Assembly (NCBI RefSeq): GCF_001583435.1
Contig: NZ_CP013251.1
Coordinates: 3,485,215 to 3,549,214, forward strand
Origin: Endozoicomonas montiporae CL-33
GTDB lineage: Bacteria > Pseudomonadota > Gammaproteobacteria > Pseudomonadales > Endozoicomonadaceae
Length of the DNA: 64,000 nucleotides
Direction: 5' to 3'
Shown piece by piece: positions 21,208 through 32,132 of the stretch; position 1 is the stretch's first letter, and each line of letters starts with the position of its first letter. The notes under the pieces are model-generated. The model saw only the letters and a list, made by a program, of their open reading frames with translations. It was not told the DNA's origin and did not search any database. Both the position numbers and the translations under genes were made by a program.

Positions 21208-22354
21208 TCACCACCTCCAGACAGTGCTCTGCCACCTGTCGGGTTGATTCCGGCAGAGCAATAGACCGGGCCGCTGCCCCCATCTGCTCAAGCCGTGAAC
21301 GATTTGCAACTAAATCCTGTAACATTCGGGCCAAACTGCCTTTGTTAAATTCGCTTTGCTGGATCATCAGAGCCGCGCTCTGTTCAACCAGATAATGTCC
21401 ATTCGCGGTTTGATGGTCATCAACCGCCCAGGGATAGGGCACCAGGATGGAAGGGCGACCGGCAATAGCCAACTCTGATACGGTTAACGCACCAGACCGG
21501 CAAAGAATCAGGTCTGCCCAATCGTAGGTTTCTGCCATATCATCAATAAATTCTTCAACCCGCCCCTCAACGCCATGGTCACGATACAGCTGTCGGGTTG
21601 CTTCAAGGTTACCCTTGCCTGTCTGGTGCCAAATCTGAACCGAAGGCACACCTTCTGACTCGGATAGCAATGCCAGCGCCTCGGGAACTGTCTGGTTAAA
21701 CACCTGAGCGCCACGACTGCCACCAACAACCAGCAACCGAACCGGAGCATCGCCCCGTTGTTCAAGCGGTTGTACGGCGTTTTGAATATCGGCTCTGACC
21801 GGGTTACCAGTGTGAAACACTTTTTCAGTCTTCATACCGGCTTTTTTAAACGTTCCCGGAAAAGCCTCCAGCACCCGGCTCGAGATTCTCGCCAGCACTT
21901 TATTCGTCAGTCCGGCAATGGCATTCTGCTCATGAATCACCAGCGGAACGCCTAACAGACGGGCAGCAAGACCACCCGGCCCTGTCACATAACCGCCCAT
22001 GCCCAACACGCAAACGGGCTTGTGACGCCTTAAAGCCCTGACTGCCCGCAACAGAGAAACTGAAACTCGCCAGGGCGCTTTTAACAAAAAGCCAAGCCCC
22101 TTACCCCTCAGTCCGGTCACCGGCAAAAAGCTGATGTCGAAACCGTGCTTCGGCACCAGTTCGGCTTCCATACTGTTGGGTGTACCCAGCCAGTGGATAT
22201 TAAATCCTCTGGACTTCAGTTCCCGGGCTGTCGCCAGAGCCGGAAAAATATGACCACCCGTACCACCCGCCATCACAACAATCGTTGGCTGATGGGCTGG
22301 CTGACGTGCTGGCTGACGTGCTGGCTGAATAGCGGCCGGAGAATGTTCAGGCAT
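21200..22354 (-). CDS. murG: Lipid II glycosyltransferase MurG
   Basis: A 384-residue GT28 enzyme that adds GlcNAc to lipid I on the inner membrane face. The ATG at 22354 has an excellent GGGGAGG site and overlaps the ftsW stop, so it is chosen over an upstream ATG inside ftsW. The catalytic core starts at [14 protein letters not shown] and the donor site [11 protein letters not shown] follows. Residues about 8–23 are an extra repeat ([14 protein letters not shown]) encoded by 12-bp tandem units, absent from typical MurG. Confidence 0.96.
   Translation of the reverse strand: MPEHSPAAIQPARQPARQPAHQPTIVVMAGGTGGHIFPALATARELKSRGFNIHWLGTPNSMEAELVPKHGFDISFLPVTGLRGKGLGFLLKAPWRVSVSLLRAVRALRRHKPVCVLGMGGYVTGPGGLAARLLGVPLVIHEQNAIAGLTNKVLARISSRVLEAFPGTFKKAGMKTEKVFHTGNPVRADIQNAVQPLEQRGDAPVRLLVVGGSRGAQVFNQTVPEALALLSESEGVPSVQIWHQTGKGNLEATRQLYRDHGVEGRVEEFIDDMAETYDWADLILCRSGALTVSELAIAGRPSILVPYPWAVDDHQTANGHYLVEQSAALMIQQSEFNKGSLARMLQDLVANRSRLEQMGAAARSIALPESTRQVAEHCLEVVNV
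22285..22332. repeat. 12-bp tandem repeat inside the murG N-terminus
   Basis: Four in-frame 12-bp units run from 22285 to 22332; the two central ones are identical (CTGGCTGACGTG) and the outer two diverge. They encode the Pro/Ala/Arg/Gln repeat ahead of the MurG core. Confidence 0.85.
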
Positions 22355-23555
22355 GCTGACCTCCCCGGCTGACGGCCCTCCTGCGTCGTTCTGCAGGCTT
22401 CTCTTTAACCTTGAACAAGCGTCGCTCATAATCAATTCGTAACAACAACCCAAACGCGAGGCAGTTAATCAACAGACTACTGCCACCATAACTGATTAAC
22501 GGTAACGCCAGACCTTTAGTCGGGAGCAGACCGGTATTCACGCCAATATTAATCAATGCCTGTCCGCCGAATAACAGAGCGAACCCGTAGGCAACATAGG
22601 CGTGAAACAACAAACCTTTCTGTTCACAACGGAAACCAATCTGCAAAACCCGCCAGGAAATAAACAGGAACAGCAGCACAACCACTGAACAGCCAAACAC
22701 ACCAAACTCTTCAGCAAGAACGGCAAACACAAAATCGGTATGCGCTTCTGGCAGATAGAACAACTTCTGGATACTGTTACCCAGACCCACGCCAAACCAC
22801 TCACCGCGACCAAAAGCGATTAACGCCTGCGTTAACTGATAACCACTGCCAAAAGCATTACCCCAGGGATCAAGGTAAGACGTCAGGCGTGCCATTCGAT
22901 AAGGTTCAATCCAGATCAGCAAACCAACAGCAACACCCAGCAGAATAAGTAATACGGTGAACTGCATTTTCCGGGCACCGGCCATAAAGATCATGCCCAT
23001 GGATGCGGTCATCAACACAACCACTGCCCCCAGATCCGGCTCAAGCAACAGCAAAACGGCTGAGGTAATAAGAATCAGCAGCGGCTTCAAAAAGCCACCC
23101 CATTGGGTTCTGACTTCATCAAGGCGACGTACAAGGTAGGCCGCCAGATATACAACGATGCACACCTTTGCCGCTTCCGATGCCTGCAAATTGAACACGC
23201 CAAGCGGTATCCAACGAACACTGCCGTTAATCTCCCGCCCCACAATCAGCACCAGCACCAGCAGTGAAAGACCAAGAAACAACGATGCCCAGCTGTATCG
23301 CTCTATTTTTTTAACGGGTATCAGCATCATAAACAGCATGCAGAACAGACCGGCTCCAATAAACAGGCACTGCTTCAGCATGATGTACATCGGATTACCG
23401 TATATACTGTCGGATTCTCCCATGGACGCCGAGCTGACCATCATCAGTCCGATCACCAGAAGTGTCAGAATGGCACCCAGCAGAGGCAAATCAACCATGC
23501 TGGCTTTTGTACCTTTACTGTTGAACTCCTGAAGCAGCTTCTGGTGAATGGTCAT
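22347..23555 (-). CDS. ftsW: Septal peptidoglycan glycosyltransferase FtsW
   Basis: A 402-residue SEDS-family polytopic membrane protein that polymerises lipid II at the septum together with FtsI. About ten hydrophobic segments are visible, along with the family motif LPLISYGGSSLL near the C-terminus and LLEPDLGAVVV in the middle. It overlaps murD by 4 bp and murG by 8 bp, consistent with tight coupling. Confidence 0.96.
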   Translation of the reverse strand: MTIHQKLLQEFNSKGTKASMVDLPLLGAILTLLVIGLMMVSSASMGESDSIYGNPMYIMLKQCLFIGAGLFCMLFMMLIPVKKIERYSWASLFLGLSLLVLVLIVGREINGSVRWIPLGVFNLQASEAAKVCIVVYLAAYLVRRLDEVRTQWGGFLKPLLILITSAVLLLLEPDLGAVVVLMTASMGMIFMAGARKMQFTVLLILLGVAVGLLIWIEPYRMARLTSYLDPWGNAFGSGYQLTQALIAFGRGEWFGVGLGNSIQKLFYLPEAHTDFVFAVLAEEFGVFGCSVVVLLFLFISWRVLQIGFRCEQKGLLFHAYVAYGFALLFGGQALINIGVNTGLLPTKGLALPLISYGGSSLLINCLAFGLLLRIDYERRLFKVKEKPAERRRRAVSRGGQHA

Positions 23556-24931
23556 GGGAGCTCCTGACGATCTATGCCGAGAAACTCAACCACTTGTTGA
23601 CGGAATAAATCTCCGCGCTGTTCAAAGCTGGCAAACATATCAAAGCTGGCACAGGCCGGTGCCAGCAGTACAATATCACCCGGCTGACTGGCTCTGGCTG
23701 ACGCGGCAATCGCCTCTCCAAGATCACGTGCATATTCGGATGACACAGAATGCTCCACTGCCTGCTCAATTGCGGGCGCATCACGCCCCATTAAAACCAG
23801 TGTTCTGACATACTGACTGACCGGCTGTTCCAGATCGGAGAAATCGGCATCTTTGCCATCTCCTCCGGCAATCAGAACCAGCTTTCCTTTAATCGTACTG
23901 CCAAGTCCTTCAATCGCTGCCACAGTCGCGCCGACATTGGTGGCCTTTGAGTCATTAATCCAGACCACACCATCGCGCTCAGCCACCCATTCACAACGGT
24001 GTTTCAGACCAGTAAAGCGTTTGAGTACTTCCAACATCGCACTCAGAGGAATGCCAACCTGCTCACCCAGAGCCAGTGCTGACAGAGCATTGGTCTGATT
24101 ATGTTGCCCACACAGCTTCATCTGCGAACAGTCGAGCAACCTTTCAACGCCCTTGCACAACCAGGTGGTATCACCTTCCTGCAACAGACCATAGTCGTTC
24201 AGATCAGGCTTACCCGCTGTAAATGCCACACCACTGACCGCAACAGGCAACAAAGGTGTCGTCAGAGCGTCCTGCTTGTTGTAAACCGCACTTTTGCAGC
24301 CTTTATAGATGCGTTGCTTGGCTTGATGATATTCAACCATGGACGGATAGCGATCCATGTGGTCCGGGCTCAGGTTCAGCACTGTCGCAGCCGCAGCTTC
24401 CAGCGAATGCGTCGTTTCAAGCTGGAAGCTGGACAATTCAAGGATGTAGAGCTCTTTGCCACCGTCTTCGAGGAGTTCAAGTGCCGGTATGCCAATATTG
24501 CCTCCCACCCCAACTGAAAGACCGGCTTCCTCAGCCATTTCACCCAGCAGAGTGGTCACCGTGCTTTTACCGTTTGAACCGGTGATTGCAACGATGGGTG
24601 CCTTTGCCTCACGGCAAAACAGTTCGATATCACCGACAACGTGCGCGCCTGCAACTATTGCCTCGGCAATCGCCGGTTCGGCCACCGCAATACCGGGACT
24701 CACTACCAGCTCATCAGCACTGTTCAGCCAGTTCTGATTAAAACCGCCAGTATGCACTTCGACATCCGGAAATTCTTTGCGCAGCTGGTCGATACCCGGA
24801 GGCTGGTCACGGGTATCCATTACCTTGAACGGCAACTGCTTTGAGGACAGATAGCGCACACAGGACAGCCCCGTCTTTCCCAGACCAACGACAACCCGTG
24901 AACAACTCGAAGCTATCAGTTCCGAACCCAT
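23552..24931 (-). CDS. murD: UDP-N-acetylmuramoyl-L-alanine–D-glutamate ligase MurD
   Basis: A 459-residue Mur ligase adding D-Glu. The N-terminal Rossmann segment VVVGLGKTGLSCVRYL, ATP loop GSNGKSTVTTLLGEM and C-terminal DSKATNVGAT and LLAPACASFDMF motifs are complete. It follows mraY by 16 bp. Confidence 0.97.
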   Translation of the reverse strand: MGSELIASSCSRVVVGLGKTGLSCVRYLSSKQLPFKVMDTRDQPPGIDQLRKEFPDVEVHTGGFNQNWLNSADELVVSPGIAVAEPAIAEAIVAGAHVVGDIELFCREAKAPIVAITGSNGKSTVTTLLGEMAEEAGLSVGVGGNIGIPALELLEDGGKELYILELSSFQLETTHSLEAAAATVLNLSPDHMDRYPSMVEYHQAKQRIYKGCKSAVYNKQDALTTPLLPVAVSGVAFTAGKPDLNDYGLLQEGDTTWLCKGVERLLDCSQMKLCGQHNQTNALSALALGEQVGIPLSAMLEVLKRFTGLKHRCEWVAERDGVVWINDSKATNVGATVAAIEGLGSTIKGKLVLIAGGDGKDADFSDLEQPVSQYVRTLVLMGRDAPAIEQAVEHSVSSEYARDLGEAIAASARASQPGDIVLLAPACASFDMFASFEQRGDLFRQQVVEFLGIDRQELP

Positions 24932-24947
24932 ATACCTGCCTTAATCC

Positions 24948-26030
24948 TTAGCGGAGCTTCAGTGTTGCCAGACCGATCAGCACCAATACCAGCGTGATGA
25001 TCCAGAAACGAACAATAACACGGGGCTCCGGCCAGCCTTTCAGTTCAAAATGATGGTGAATAGGCGCCATCCGGAAAATACGACGACCGGTCAGCTTAAA
25101 CGAAGCCACCTGCAAAATCACCGACACTGTTTCCATCACGAACACACCGCCCATAATGATCAGAACAATTTCCTGCCGGACAATCACCGCGATGGTACCC
25201 AGTGCCGCACCCAGCGCCAGCGCGCCAACATCACCCATGAAAACCTGAGCCGGATAGGTGTTAAACCAGAGAAAACCAAGACCGGCACCTGCGATGGCTC
25301 CGCAGAACACAATCAGCTCACCACTACCGGAAATAAACGGAATATGCAGATACTGGGCAAAATTGGCATGACCGCTCAGATACGCAAAAATAGCCAGTGC
25401 CGAAGCCACCATCACGGTTGGCATAATCGCCAGACCATCCAGACCATCTGTCAGGTTGACCGCATTACTGGTTCCAACAATGGTCAGATAGGTGATCACA
25501 ACAAAAAACGGCCCCAGAGCAATGGTGAAGTTTTTAAAGAAGGGCACAATCAGAGTGGTCTCTGCAGCACCCGGCGCAGTCATGAACAAAAACATAGCGG
25601 CACCAAACCCTGCCACGGACTGCCAGAAAAATTTCCAGCGCGCAGGCAAACCACGGGAATTTTTCTCCACCACCTTGCGGTAGTCATCCACCCAGCCAAC
25701 GATGCCAAATACGGCCGTTGTCAACAGAACAACCCAGATATAACGATTTTCCAGATTCGCCCACAACAGGGTGCTGATGGCAATACACACCAGAATCAGG
25801 GCGCCACCCATGGTGGGCGTACCCGCTTTACTGAGGTGCGATTTAGGCCCGTCATCACGAACAGACTGACCGATCTGGTGATAACTCAGACGACGAATCA
25901 TGTGCGGCCCAAGCCAGAGGCTCAGCGCCAGAGCGGTCAGTACGCCAAGGATGCCCCTGAGCGTTAAATATTGAAACACGGCAAAACCGTGGTAGTACTG
26001 GGATAAAAAATCCGCCAGCCAGAGCAGCAT
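24948..26030 (-). CDS. mraY: Phospho-MurNAc-pentapeptide translocase MraY
   Basis: A 360-residue integral membrane enzyme that forms lipid I from UDP-MurNAc-pentapeptide and undecaprenyl phosphate. Ten or so membrane segments are visible, together with the catalytic Asp motifs VDDYRKV and [10 protein letters not shown] and the [11 protein letters not shown] loop. The C-terminal half contains the PIHHHFE segment. It starts 2 bp after murF. Confidence 0.97.
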   Translation of the reverse strand: MLLWLADFLSQYYHGFAVFQYLTLRGILGVLTALALSLWLGPHMIRRLSYHQIGQSVRDDGPKSHLSKAGTPTMGGALILVCIAISTLLWANLENRYIWVVLLTTAVFGIVGWVDDYRKVVEKNSRGLPARWKFFWQSVAGFGAAMFLFMTAPGAAETTLIVPFFKNFTIALGPFFVVITYLTIVGTSNAVNLTDGLDGLAIMPTVMVASALAIFAYLSGHANFAQYLHIPFISGSGELIVFCGAIAGAGLGFLWFNTYPAQVFMGDVGALALGAALGTIAVIVRQEIVLIIMGGVFVMETVSVILQVASFKLTGRRIFRMAPIHHHFELKGWPEPRVIVRFWIITLVLVLIGLATLKLR

Positions 26031-26032
26031 TG

Positions 26033-27430
26033 TCAGCGCTCTCCCTTATAGTCAGACCCCACCAGGGACCTTACGATATCCAACATTCCCATCCCCCGTG
26101 AACCTTTCACCAGCACAGTCACTGCCGGAACATCCAGTTCTGACAGCAAAGACCGTAACCCGCTCACAAGAGAGGCTTTCGTTTCAAAATGACGTCCGTC
26201 ACGACCATAGGCAGACACCGCCTGTCGGGAAGCGTCGCCCAATGCAATAAAGGTCTCAATACCCCTGTCACGGGCATAGGCACCCACATCGTGATGCCTC
26301 TGTTGTGACACAGCACCCAGATCCAGCATATCCCCAAGCACCATAATCCGGTGACCTTCACACTCGGCCAGCTGATCAACAGCGGCCAGCGTTGCCTTGG
26401 GGTTGGCATTGTAGGTTTCGTCAATCACCAGCGTCCGGTCGTCTAATGCAAAACGTTGTCCACGACGCTGGTAAGGGCGGGCATTTTCCAGACCCTGAAC
26501 GATCTTGTCCAGTCCGATTCCTGCCGCAGAGGCGGCAACTGCGGCACAACAGGCGTTCTGTACCTGATGCTGCCCCCAGAAGGCAATCCGAAGTGTTCGT
26601 TTCTGTCCGTTCAGATTCAGAGTAAAACGCATGCCTTCTGTCGTGGTTTCAATATCACTGCCATAGCTGTCTGCCTGAGAATTGTTCAAGCTGAAAGATC
26701 GCACCCGACGCTGCTCACTCCCTGATAACGTCCGTTGCTGCCAGTCATTAAAAAAGTCATCATCCAGATTTAATATCGCTGTTCCTGAAGGTGACAGGGA
26801 GTCCAGAATAAAACCCTTTTCCTGCGCAACACCAGCAACATCGACCAGACCATCAAGGTGCGTTTCGGCGGCATTGGTAATGACCGACACATCAGGGCGA
26901 GTCAGTTCCGAGATATAACCAATTTCGCCCGGCGAACTGGTTCCCAGCTCTATAACAGCAAACTGATTGCCTGCCTCAACAGAGAACAGAGTCAGTGGGA
27001 CGCCAAAGGCATTATTCAGATTGCCGTGCGTAGCCAGCGTCGAGCCTTCCTGATCAAGAATGGCTGCCAGCATTTCCTTAACGGATGTTTTTCCACAGGA
27101 CCCGGTGATCGCCAGAAAAGGGATATCGGTCTGATGGCGATTGAATGCGCCAAGCTGACCCAGCGCTTCTGATGTGTCGTCTACCAGAATGTAGCTAAAG
27201 CTATCGGGATTGACAGGCTGCTCCTGCACCAGTACCGCTGCAGCACCCGATTCAATAGCCTTATCCACATAAGCATGCCCGTCAAAATTAGGCCCTTTGA
27301 TGGCAATAAACAACTCACCGGACTGCACCGAGCGGGAATCAATACTGATTCCGGAAACACTCAGGTTCTGGCCGTTTAAACGTCCACCCAGTTCTGCCGC
27401 CAGTTCTGATAACTGATAAGCCCGGATCAT
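26033..27430 (-). CDS. murF: UDP-MurNAc-tripeptide–D-Ala-D-Ala ligase MurF
   Basis: A 465-residue Mur ligase adding the D-Ala-D-Ala dipeptide. The ATP loop is [12 protein letters not shown] and the C-terminal domain carries [11 protein letters not shown]. The ATG at 27430 overlaps the murE stop as ATGA, so it is chosen over an upstream in-frame ATG. Confidence 0.97.
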   Translation of the reverse strand: MIRAYQLSELAAELGGRLNGQNLSVSGISIDSRSVQSGELFIAIKGPNFDGHAYVDKAIESGAAAVLVQEQPVNPDSFSYILVDDTSEALGQLGAFNRHQTDIPFLAITGSCGKTSVKEMLAAILDQEGSTLATHGNLNNAFGVPLTLFSVEAGNQFAVIELGTSSPGEIGYISELTRPDVSVITNAAETHLDGLVDVAGVAQEKGFILDSLSPSGTAILNLDDDFFNDWQQRTLSGSEQRRVRSFSLNNSQADSYGSDIETTTEGMRFTLNLNGQKRTLRIAFWGQHQVQNACCAAVAASAAGIGLDKIVQGLENARPYQRRGQRFALDDRTLVIDETYNANPKATLAAVDQLAECEGHRIMVLGDMLDLGAVSQQRHHDVGAYARDRGIETFIALGDASRQAVSAYGRDGRHFETKASLVSGLRSLLSELDVPAVTVLVKGSRGMGMLDIVRSLVGSDYKGER

Positions 27431-29004
27431 AATGCACTCCACCCTGTCAACGCGCGAGAAACATGATCCCTGTCGTCAAACGGAAAACGTTTACCTTTTA
27501 CTTCCTGATAATCTTCATGCCCCTTGCCCGCTACCACAACAATTTCACTCACTTGTGCTTCAGCGATGGTGTTGGCAATGGCCTTGCCACGATCCAGTTC
27601 AGTAACAATCGTCACATTACCCACATCAACACCCTTAACGGCATCAGCAATGATTTGTCCGGGGTCTTCACTGCGTGGGTTATCACTGGTTACCACAACT
27701 TTGTCAGCTACCTTGATGGCCGCCTGTGTCATCAAAGGGCGCTTGCCGCGATCACGATCTCCGCCACAGCCAAACACACAGGTTAAACGACTGGCGCCGT
27801 GCTCACGCAACGCAACCAGAACACTTTCCAGCGCATCCGGCGTATGGGCATAATCAACCACAACAATGGGCTTTCCGTGTCCACCAAAACGCTGCATACG
27901 TCCCGGCACTGTCGTCAACTGAGTCATCAACGGCAACACTTGCTCAAAAGCATATCCCTGAATGCAGACACTACCGAGAACAGCCAAGAGATTTTCCAGA
28001 TTAAAACGCCCCAACAGCGGAGTGCGCAACTGACCGCTACCCCAGGGAGTACGAACCTGACTCACCAGACCAGCAGCCTTCAGTTCAATGGTTTCTGCGA
28101 ACACATCCGCTTCCGGGTTGGACACCGAATAAGTTAAAACCTCTGTCTGATGACCACAAGCAGACAGCATCATACCACTGTAGTTATCATCAAGATTGAT
28201 AACGGCCTGCTTTACCCGACCACCAGCAAACAGTAGTGACTTGGCTTTTGCATACGCATCCAGCGTGGCGTGGTAATCCAGATGATCGCGACTGATATTG
28301 GTAAACACGCCAACATCGAAGTGAACGCTATCAACCCGTCCCTGATCAAGACCATGGGAAGAGACTTCCATGGCTATAGCGTTCACACCGTCCGCTTTCA
28401 GATCAGCCATATACTGATGCAGGGAAACGCCATCAGCCGTAGTGTTCAGGCAGGGCTCCAGCGACGGCGGAACCCCTTTACCAATGGTGCCCATGATGGC
28501 ACAGGGCTGCTGCAGCAAAGACAAAAGCTGGGCAATAAACCAACAACAGGAGGTTTTACCATTGGTTCCGGTCACTCCTACCACATTCAAGTTTGCAGAC
28601 GGCTGCCGATAGAAACGATCAGCGAGAAAACCAATCCGGTCTTTCAGCCCTGAAACAAAAATAACCGGTACTCTTTCTTTAACAGCACCTTCTTTAACAG
28701 CACCTTCTTCAGCAGCACTTTCTTCAGCAGCACTTTCTTCTGCAGTACCAGCCCAATGAACAGCCTCATACCCGACTTCTGAGTCCTGAGCTTCCGCCAG
28801 CACAGCAGATGCACCAGCAGAAACCGCAGCCTCTATAAAGCGCCGACCATCCACTGCGAATCCGGGAACCGCCAGAAACAACTCACCCCCGATCAACTTT
28901 CTGCTGTCGAGGGCTAATCCTGATATCGGCCTGTCTATCTCGACCGACGGGTAGTCTAGAACCGCCAGTACATCGTTGATTGTATTTAATGGGCTATCAG
29001 CCAT
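27427..29004 (-). CDS. murE: UDP-MurNAc-L-Ala-D-Glu–meso-DAP ligase MurE
   Basis: A 525-residue Mur ligase, roughly 25–30 residues longer than usual. The ATP loop is GTNGKTSCCWFIAQLL, and the DNPR motif (SDNPRSEDPG) indicates meso-diaminopimelate as the added amino acid. The extra length comes from an insertion at residues about 86–110 (ESAAE, ESAAE, EGAVK-type pentapeptides) encoded by 15-bp tandem units within the N-terminal UDP-binding domain. Confidence 0.97.
   Translation of the reverse strand: MADSPLNTINDVLAVLDYPSVEIDRPISGLALDSRKLIGGELFLAVPGFAVDGRRFIEAAVSAGASAVLAEAQDSEVGYEAVHWAGTAEESAAEESAAEEGAVKEGAVKERVPVIFVSGLKDRIGFLADRFYRQPSANLNVVGVTGTNGKTSCCWFIAQLLSLLQQPCAIMGTIGKGVPPSLEPCLNTTADGVSLHQYMADLKADGVNAIAMEVSSHGLDQGRVDSVHFDVGVFTNISRDHLDYHATLDAYAKAKSLLFAGGRVKQAVINLDDNYSGMMLSACGHQTEVLTYSVSNPEADVFAETIELKAAGLVSQVRTPWGSGQLRTPLLGRFNLENLLAVLGSVCIQGYAFEQVLPLMTQLTTVPGRMQRFGGHGKPIVVVDYAHTPDALESVLVALREHGASRLTCVFGCGGDRDRGKRPLMTQAAIKVADKVVVTSDNPRSEDPGQIIADAVKGVDVGNVTIVTELDRGKAIANTIAEAQVSEIVVVAGKGHEDYQEVKGKRFPFDDRDHVSRALTGWSAL
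28675..28749. repeat. 15-bp tandem repeat inside murE
   Basis: Five consecutive 15-bp units lie at 28675, 28690, 28705, 28720 and 28735. The first two are identical (TTCTTTAACAGCACC), the next two are identical to each other (TTCTTCAGCAGCACT), and the last diverges. They are in frame and encode acidic/Ala-rich pentapeptides. Confidence 0.9.
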
Positions 29005-29084
29005 TACTTTCCTGCTTATTCACGGGCTCGCTTTCATGGAGCACCTGCCTTTGAACAGTCATAAAAGACTCTTCTTTAAAATGT

Positions 29085-30854
29085 CTAACCCGCATCATTG
29101 AGAACATATCTGAACCAGCCCCCCGTCTTTGCGGTCAGCACATCGTTATGCTTGGGCTTAACGCCCAACATCCGAAGCGCCTGAGCATTCACTTTGGAAA
29201 AGACAGGGGCGGCAGTGAAACTTCCGTAATAATTCTCACCGGACGGGTCATCAATAATAACAACCGTTGCCAGTCTGGGGTTATCAGCCGGTACAACACC
29301 AGCAAACAAGCCGATATGGCGATCATCATAGTAGCCACTGCCACCCACTTTGCGCACTGTTCCCGTTTTACCCGCCACCGGATAAGACGGAATACCTGCT
29401 CTGCGTCCGGAACCTCGTCGAACAACAGCACTCAGCATATCCAGCACTTCACTGGCAATATGCTCATCAATGACACGTTTGCCCTGGGGCGGAACATCGC
29501 GCTTAATCAACGAAACCGGCCGCAGGATACCCCCAGCCCCCAGAACCATATAAGCCTGAGCCAATTGTAAAGGTGTCACCGTCAAACCGTAACCAAAGGA
29601 AAGTGTTGATAAATCAAAATCACTCCAGCGATCCTGATAGGGCAGAAACCCGGTTCGTTCACCGGGAAACCCTGTTCCAATACTTTGACCTATACCAACC
29701 CGACGCAAAACGCTGACCAGACTGTCAGCACCTATATCCATGGCAATCTTGCTAACCCCGATATTACTGGAGCGAACCAGAATGGTTTCCATATCGATGG
29801 TTCCGTACCCACCAAGGTCACGAACGGCATTTCGCCCGACCCGCATATAACCATTGCCGGTGTTAATTTCGGTATCCCGGTTGTATCGTCCGGATTCCAG
29901 ACCCGCCACCACCGTGAAAGGTTTCAGAGTAGACCCCGGCTCAAACAAATCGGTCATCACCCGGTTACGCATCCTGTACGCCTGCATGCCGGAACGGTTA
30001 TTGGGGTTGTATGAAGGTTGATTCACCATCGCCAGCACTTCACCGGTTTCGATATCCAGCATCACCAGCGAACCCGAACTGGCTTTCAGCTCGGTGACTG
30101 CTCTTTTCAATTCCCGATAAGCCATATACTGAAGCCGAAGATCGATGCTGAGCATGATCTCCTTGCCCGGCTCGGCACTTTTGATCACTTCCGCTTCTTT
30201 GGCCAGTCGCCCACGCCGGTCCTTCAAGGTTCGACGAGTACCGGATTGTCCTGTCAGCCAGCTGTCATAACCCAGCTCGAGACCTTCCTGCCCCTTGTCA
30301 TCAATACCGGTAATACCCACCAGATGCGCCGCCACCTCACCCATTGGGTAGTAACGTTTGTGTTCGTCGTAACTGTTAACACCGGGAATATTCAGATTAA
30401 GAACAGTCATGCCCTCTTCGGGCGTAACCTGTCGCTTGAGATAGATGAATTCTTTGCTGCTGTTGTTCCGAATCCGGGTTGCCAGCTCGGATGTCTGGAT
30501 ATCAAGAACTCTGGCGAGGGTTGGCCAATGCTCCTGCTGATCAACCAGAACTCGGGGATCACCCCAGATCGTCATCACCGGAGCACTGACTGCCAGCATC
30601 TTACCGTTGCGGTCAAAAATAACACCCCGGTGGGCAGGAATCGATTCGTGACGTATCGCTCTTTTGTCGCCTTCTTGCTGTAGAAAACGACTATCGTACA
30701 CCTGCAAGTACATAACCCGTGACAGAATCACGAGTCCGGCAAGTGCAAACAAACCTTTGAGAATTCGATAACGGGCAGGATAGCCTTGCAGGTTTCCCCC
30801 GGCCTTCGCATTTTTTTTAGAATTTTTGTCGTTTCTGCGAGTATTGGCCATCAT
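29085..30854 (-). CDS. ftsI: Septal peptidoglycan transpeptidase FtsI (PBP3)
   Basis: A 589-residue bitopic class B penicillin-binding protein that crosslinks septal peptidoglycan with FtsW. The membrane anchor ILKGLFALAGLVILSRVMYL is followed by the pedestal domain and the transpeptidase domain with the active-site Ser of GSTLKPF, the SSN motif and AGKTGT. It overlaps ftsL by 4 bp. Confidence 0.97.
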   Translation of the reverse strand: MMANTRRNDKNSKKNAKAGGNLQGYPARYRILKGLFALAGLVILSRVMYLQVYDSRFLQQEGDKRAIRHESIPAHRGVIFDRNGKMLAVSAPVMTIWGDPRVLVDQQEHWPTLARVLDIQTSELATRIRNNSSKEFIYLKRQVTPEEGMTVLNLNIPGVNSYDEHKRYYPMGEVAAHLVGITGIDDKGQEGLELGYDSWLTGQSGTRRTLKDRRGRLAKEAEVIKSAEPGKEIMLSIDLRLQYMAYRELKRAVTELKASSGSLVMLDIETGEVLAMVNQPSYNPNNRSGMQAYRMRNRVMTDLFEPGSTLKPFTVVAGLESGRYNRDTEINTGNGYMRVGRNAVRDLGGYGTIDMETILVRSSNIGVSKIAMDIGADSLVSVLRRVGIGQSIGTGFPGERTGFLPYQDRWSDFDLSTLSFGYGLTVTPLQLAQAYMVLGAGGILRPVSLIKRDVPPQGKRVIDEHIASEVLDMLSAVVRRGSGRRAGIPSYPVAGKTGTVRKVGGSGYYDDRHIGLFAGVVPADNPRLATVVIIDDPSGENYYGSFTAAPVFSKVNAQALRMLGVKPKHNDVLTAKTGGWFRYVLNDAG

Positions 30855-31147
30855 GGTGCCACCACTTCTATACGCCCGGAATCCGGAACATTCATTCCCA
30901 ATTCACCCCTGGCTAATGATTCAATACGCCCCGGTGATGTCAGCATGCCGTGCTCAAGCAGCAGCTTGCCCCACTTTATCTGGGCGGTATTCAAATTCTC
31001 CTGCTCCTGCTGGAGAACATTATGGAGCCGCCTGTTTTCATGGCCGACAAAGCTGACGGCCACACCCGACGCCAGCACCAGCAGAAGCAAACCTGCTACC
31101 AGTGCATTGGTACGATTAAACAACGCTAATAACGGCTCTTTATCCAT
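30851..31147 (-). CDS. ftsL: Cell division protein FtsL
   Basis: A 98-residue bitopic divisome protein. It has a short cytoplasmic segment, one membrane span (NALVAGLLLLVLASGVAVSF) and a periplasmic coiled coil (NRRLHNVLQQEQENLNTAQ) that pairs with FtsB. It sits between rsmH and ftsI with minimal spacing, as is standard. Confidence 0.93.
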   Translation of the reverse strand: MDKEPLLALFNRTNALVAGLLLLVLASGVAVSFVGHENRRLHNVLQQEQENLNTAQIKWGKLLLEHGMLTSPGRIESLARGELGMNVPDSGRIEVVAP

Positions 31148-31151
31148 AGGA

Positions 31152-32078
31152 TCAAACCAGTTTTTCGGCCACCCTCATCACGGCGCTACGCGCTCGCGGG
31201 TTAGCATCCACCTCTGCTTTGCCAGGCTTGATCGCCTTGCCCAGAGGTTTCATCCGCTTGTTCAGCTGGTCTTCGCGCACCGGTAACCAGCTGGGCAATT
31301 CATCACCTTTGGCATGCTTGCGGATAAAGCGTTTGGCAATGCGATCTTCCAGTGAATGGAAGCTGATCACAACCAGTCGCCCACCCGGCTTCAAAACTTC
31401 CAGCGCCTTATCCAGACATTCAATCAAGTCATCCAGTTCACGATTAATGTGAATACGGATTGCCTGAAACGCCCTGGTAGCAGGATGCTTGCCCTTTTCG
31501 CGCGTCGGGCAGGCAGCGGCAATAATCTCGGCAAGACGCCGGGTTGTGGTGATCGGCGCTTCCTCCCGGGCTGCCACGATGGCTCTCGCCATACGCCGGG
31601 AAAAGCGATCTTCACCGTACTCCCAGATCACCTTGCTGATCTCCTGCTCTTCAGCCCGATTAATCCAGTCTGCGGCACTCTCACCTTCAGTGGTGTTCAT
31701 GCGCATATCCAGAGGACCATCGTGCATAAAGCTAAACCCACGCTCAGGAGAGTCCAGCTGTGGAGACGACACTCCAAGATCCAGCAGCACACCATCTACC
31801 TGTGTGCCTTCCAGCATTTCATCCAGCTCAATAAACGAACCGTGATGAATGGCAAAACGCCTGTCACGCTCAGCCAGCTCTGTGCCAACGGCTATTGCCC
31901 GCGGGTCTTTGTCGATACCGTATAACCGGCCTTCATCAGCCAGCCCGTCCAGAATCGCCCTGCTGTGACCTCCCCTGCCAAACGTGCCATCCACATAGAC
32001 ACCTTGGGGGTCAGTTAACACAGCCTCTACGGCTTCATCCAACAGCACGGTAATGTGCTTGTCTGTATTACCCATCAC
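31152..32078 (-). CDS. rsmH: 16S rRNA (cytosine-1402-N4)-methyltransferase RsmH
   Basis: A 308-residue SAM-dependent methyltransferase modifying C1402 of 16S rRNA; formerly MraW. The SAM-binding [16 protein letters not shown] and the [10 protein letters not shown] and ISFHSLEDR motifs are present. It is the second gene of the cluster, 54 bp after mraZ. Confidence 0.97.
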   Translation of the reverse strand: MMGNTDKHITVLLDEAVEAVLTDPQGVYVDGTFGRGGHSRAILDGLADEGRLYGIDKDPRAIAVGTELAERDRRFAIHHGSFIELDEMLEGTQVDGVLLDLGVSSPQLDSPERGFSFMHDGPLDMRMNTTEGESAADWINRAEEQEISKVIWEYGEDRFSRRMARAIVAAREEAPITTTRRLAEIIAAACPTREKGKHPATRAFQAIRIHINRELDDLIECLDKALEVLKPGGRLVVISFHSLEDRIAKRFIRKHAKGDELPSWLPVREDQLNKRMKPLGKAIKPGKAEVDANPRARSAVMRVAEKLV

Positions 32079-32132
32079 TTACTACGGTTACTCTTTACGC
32101 CAACCGGCTCTTGCCAGCCAGAGTTAAATCAA

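Noticed and set aside
25050..25967. A 305-codon open frame on the plus strand opposite mraY
   Set aside because: Composition (Asn/His/Gln/Arg-rich, no hydrophobic core) is that of an antisense shadow of a membrane-protein gene.
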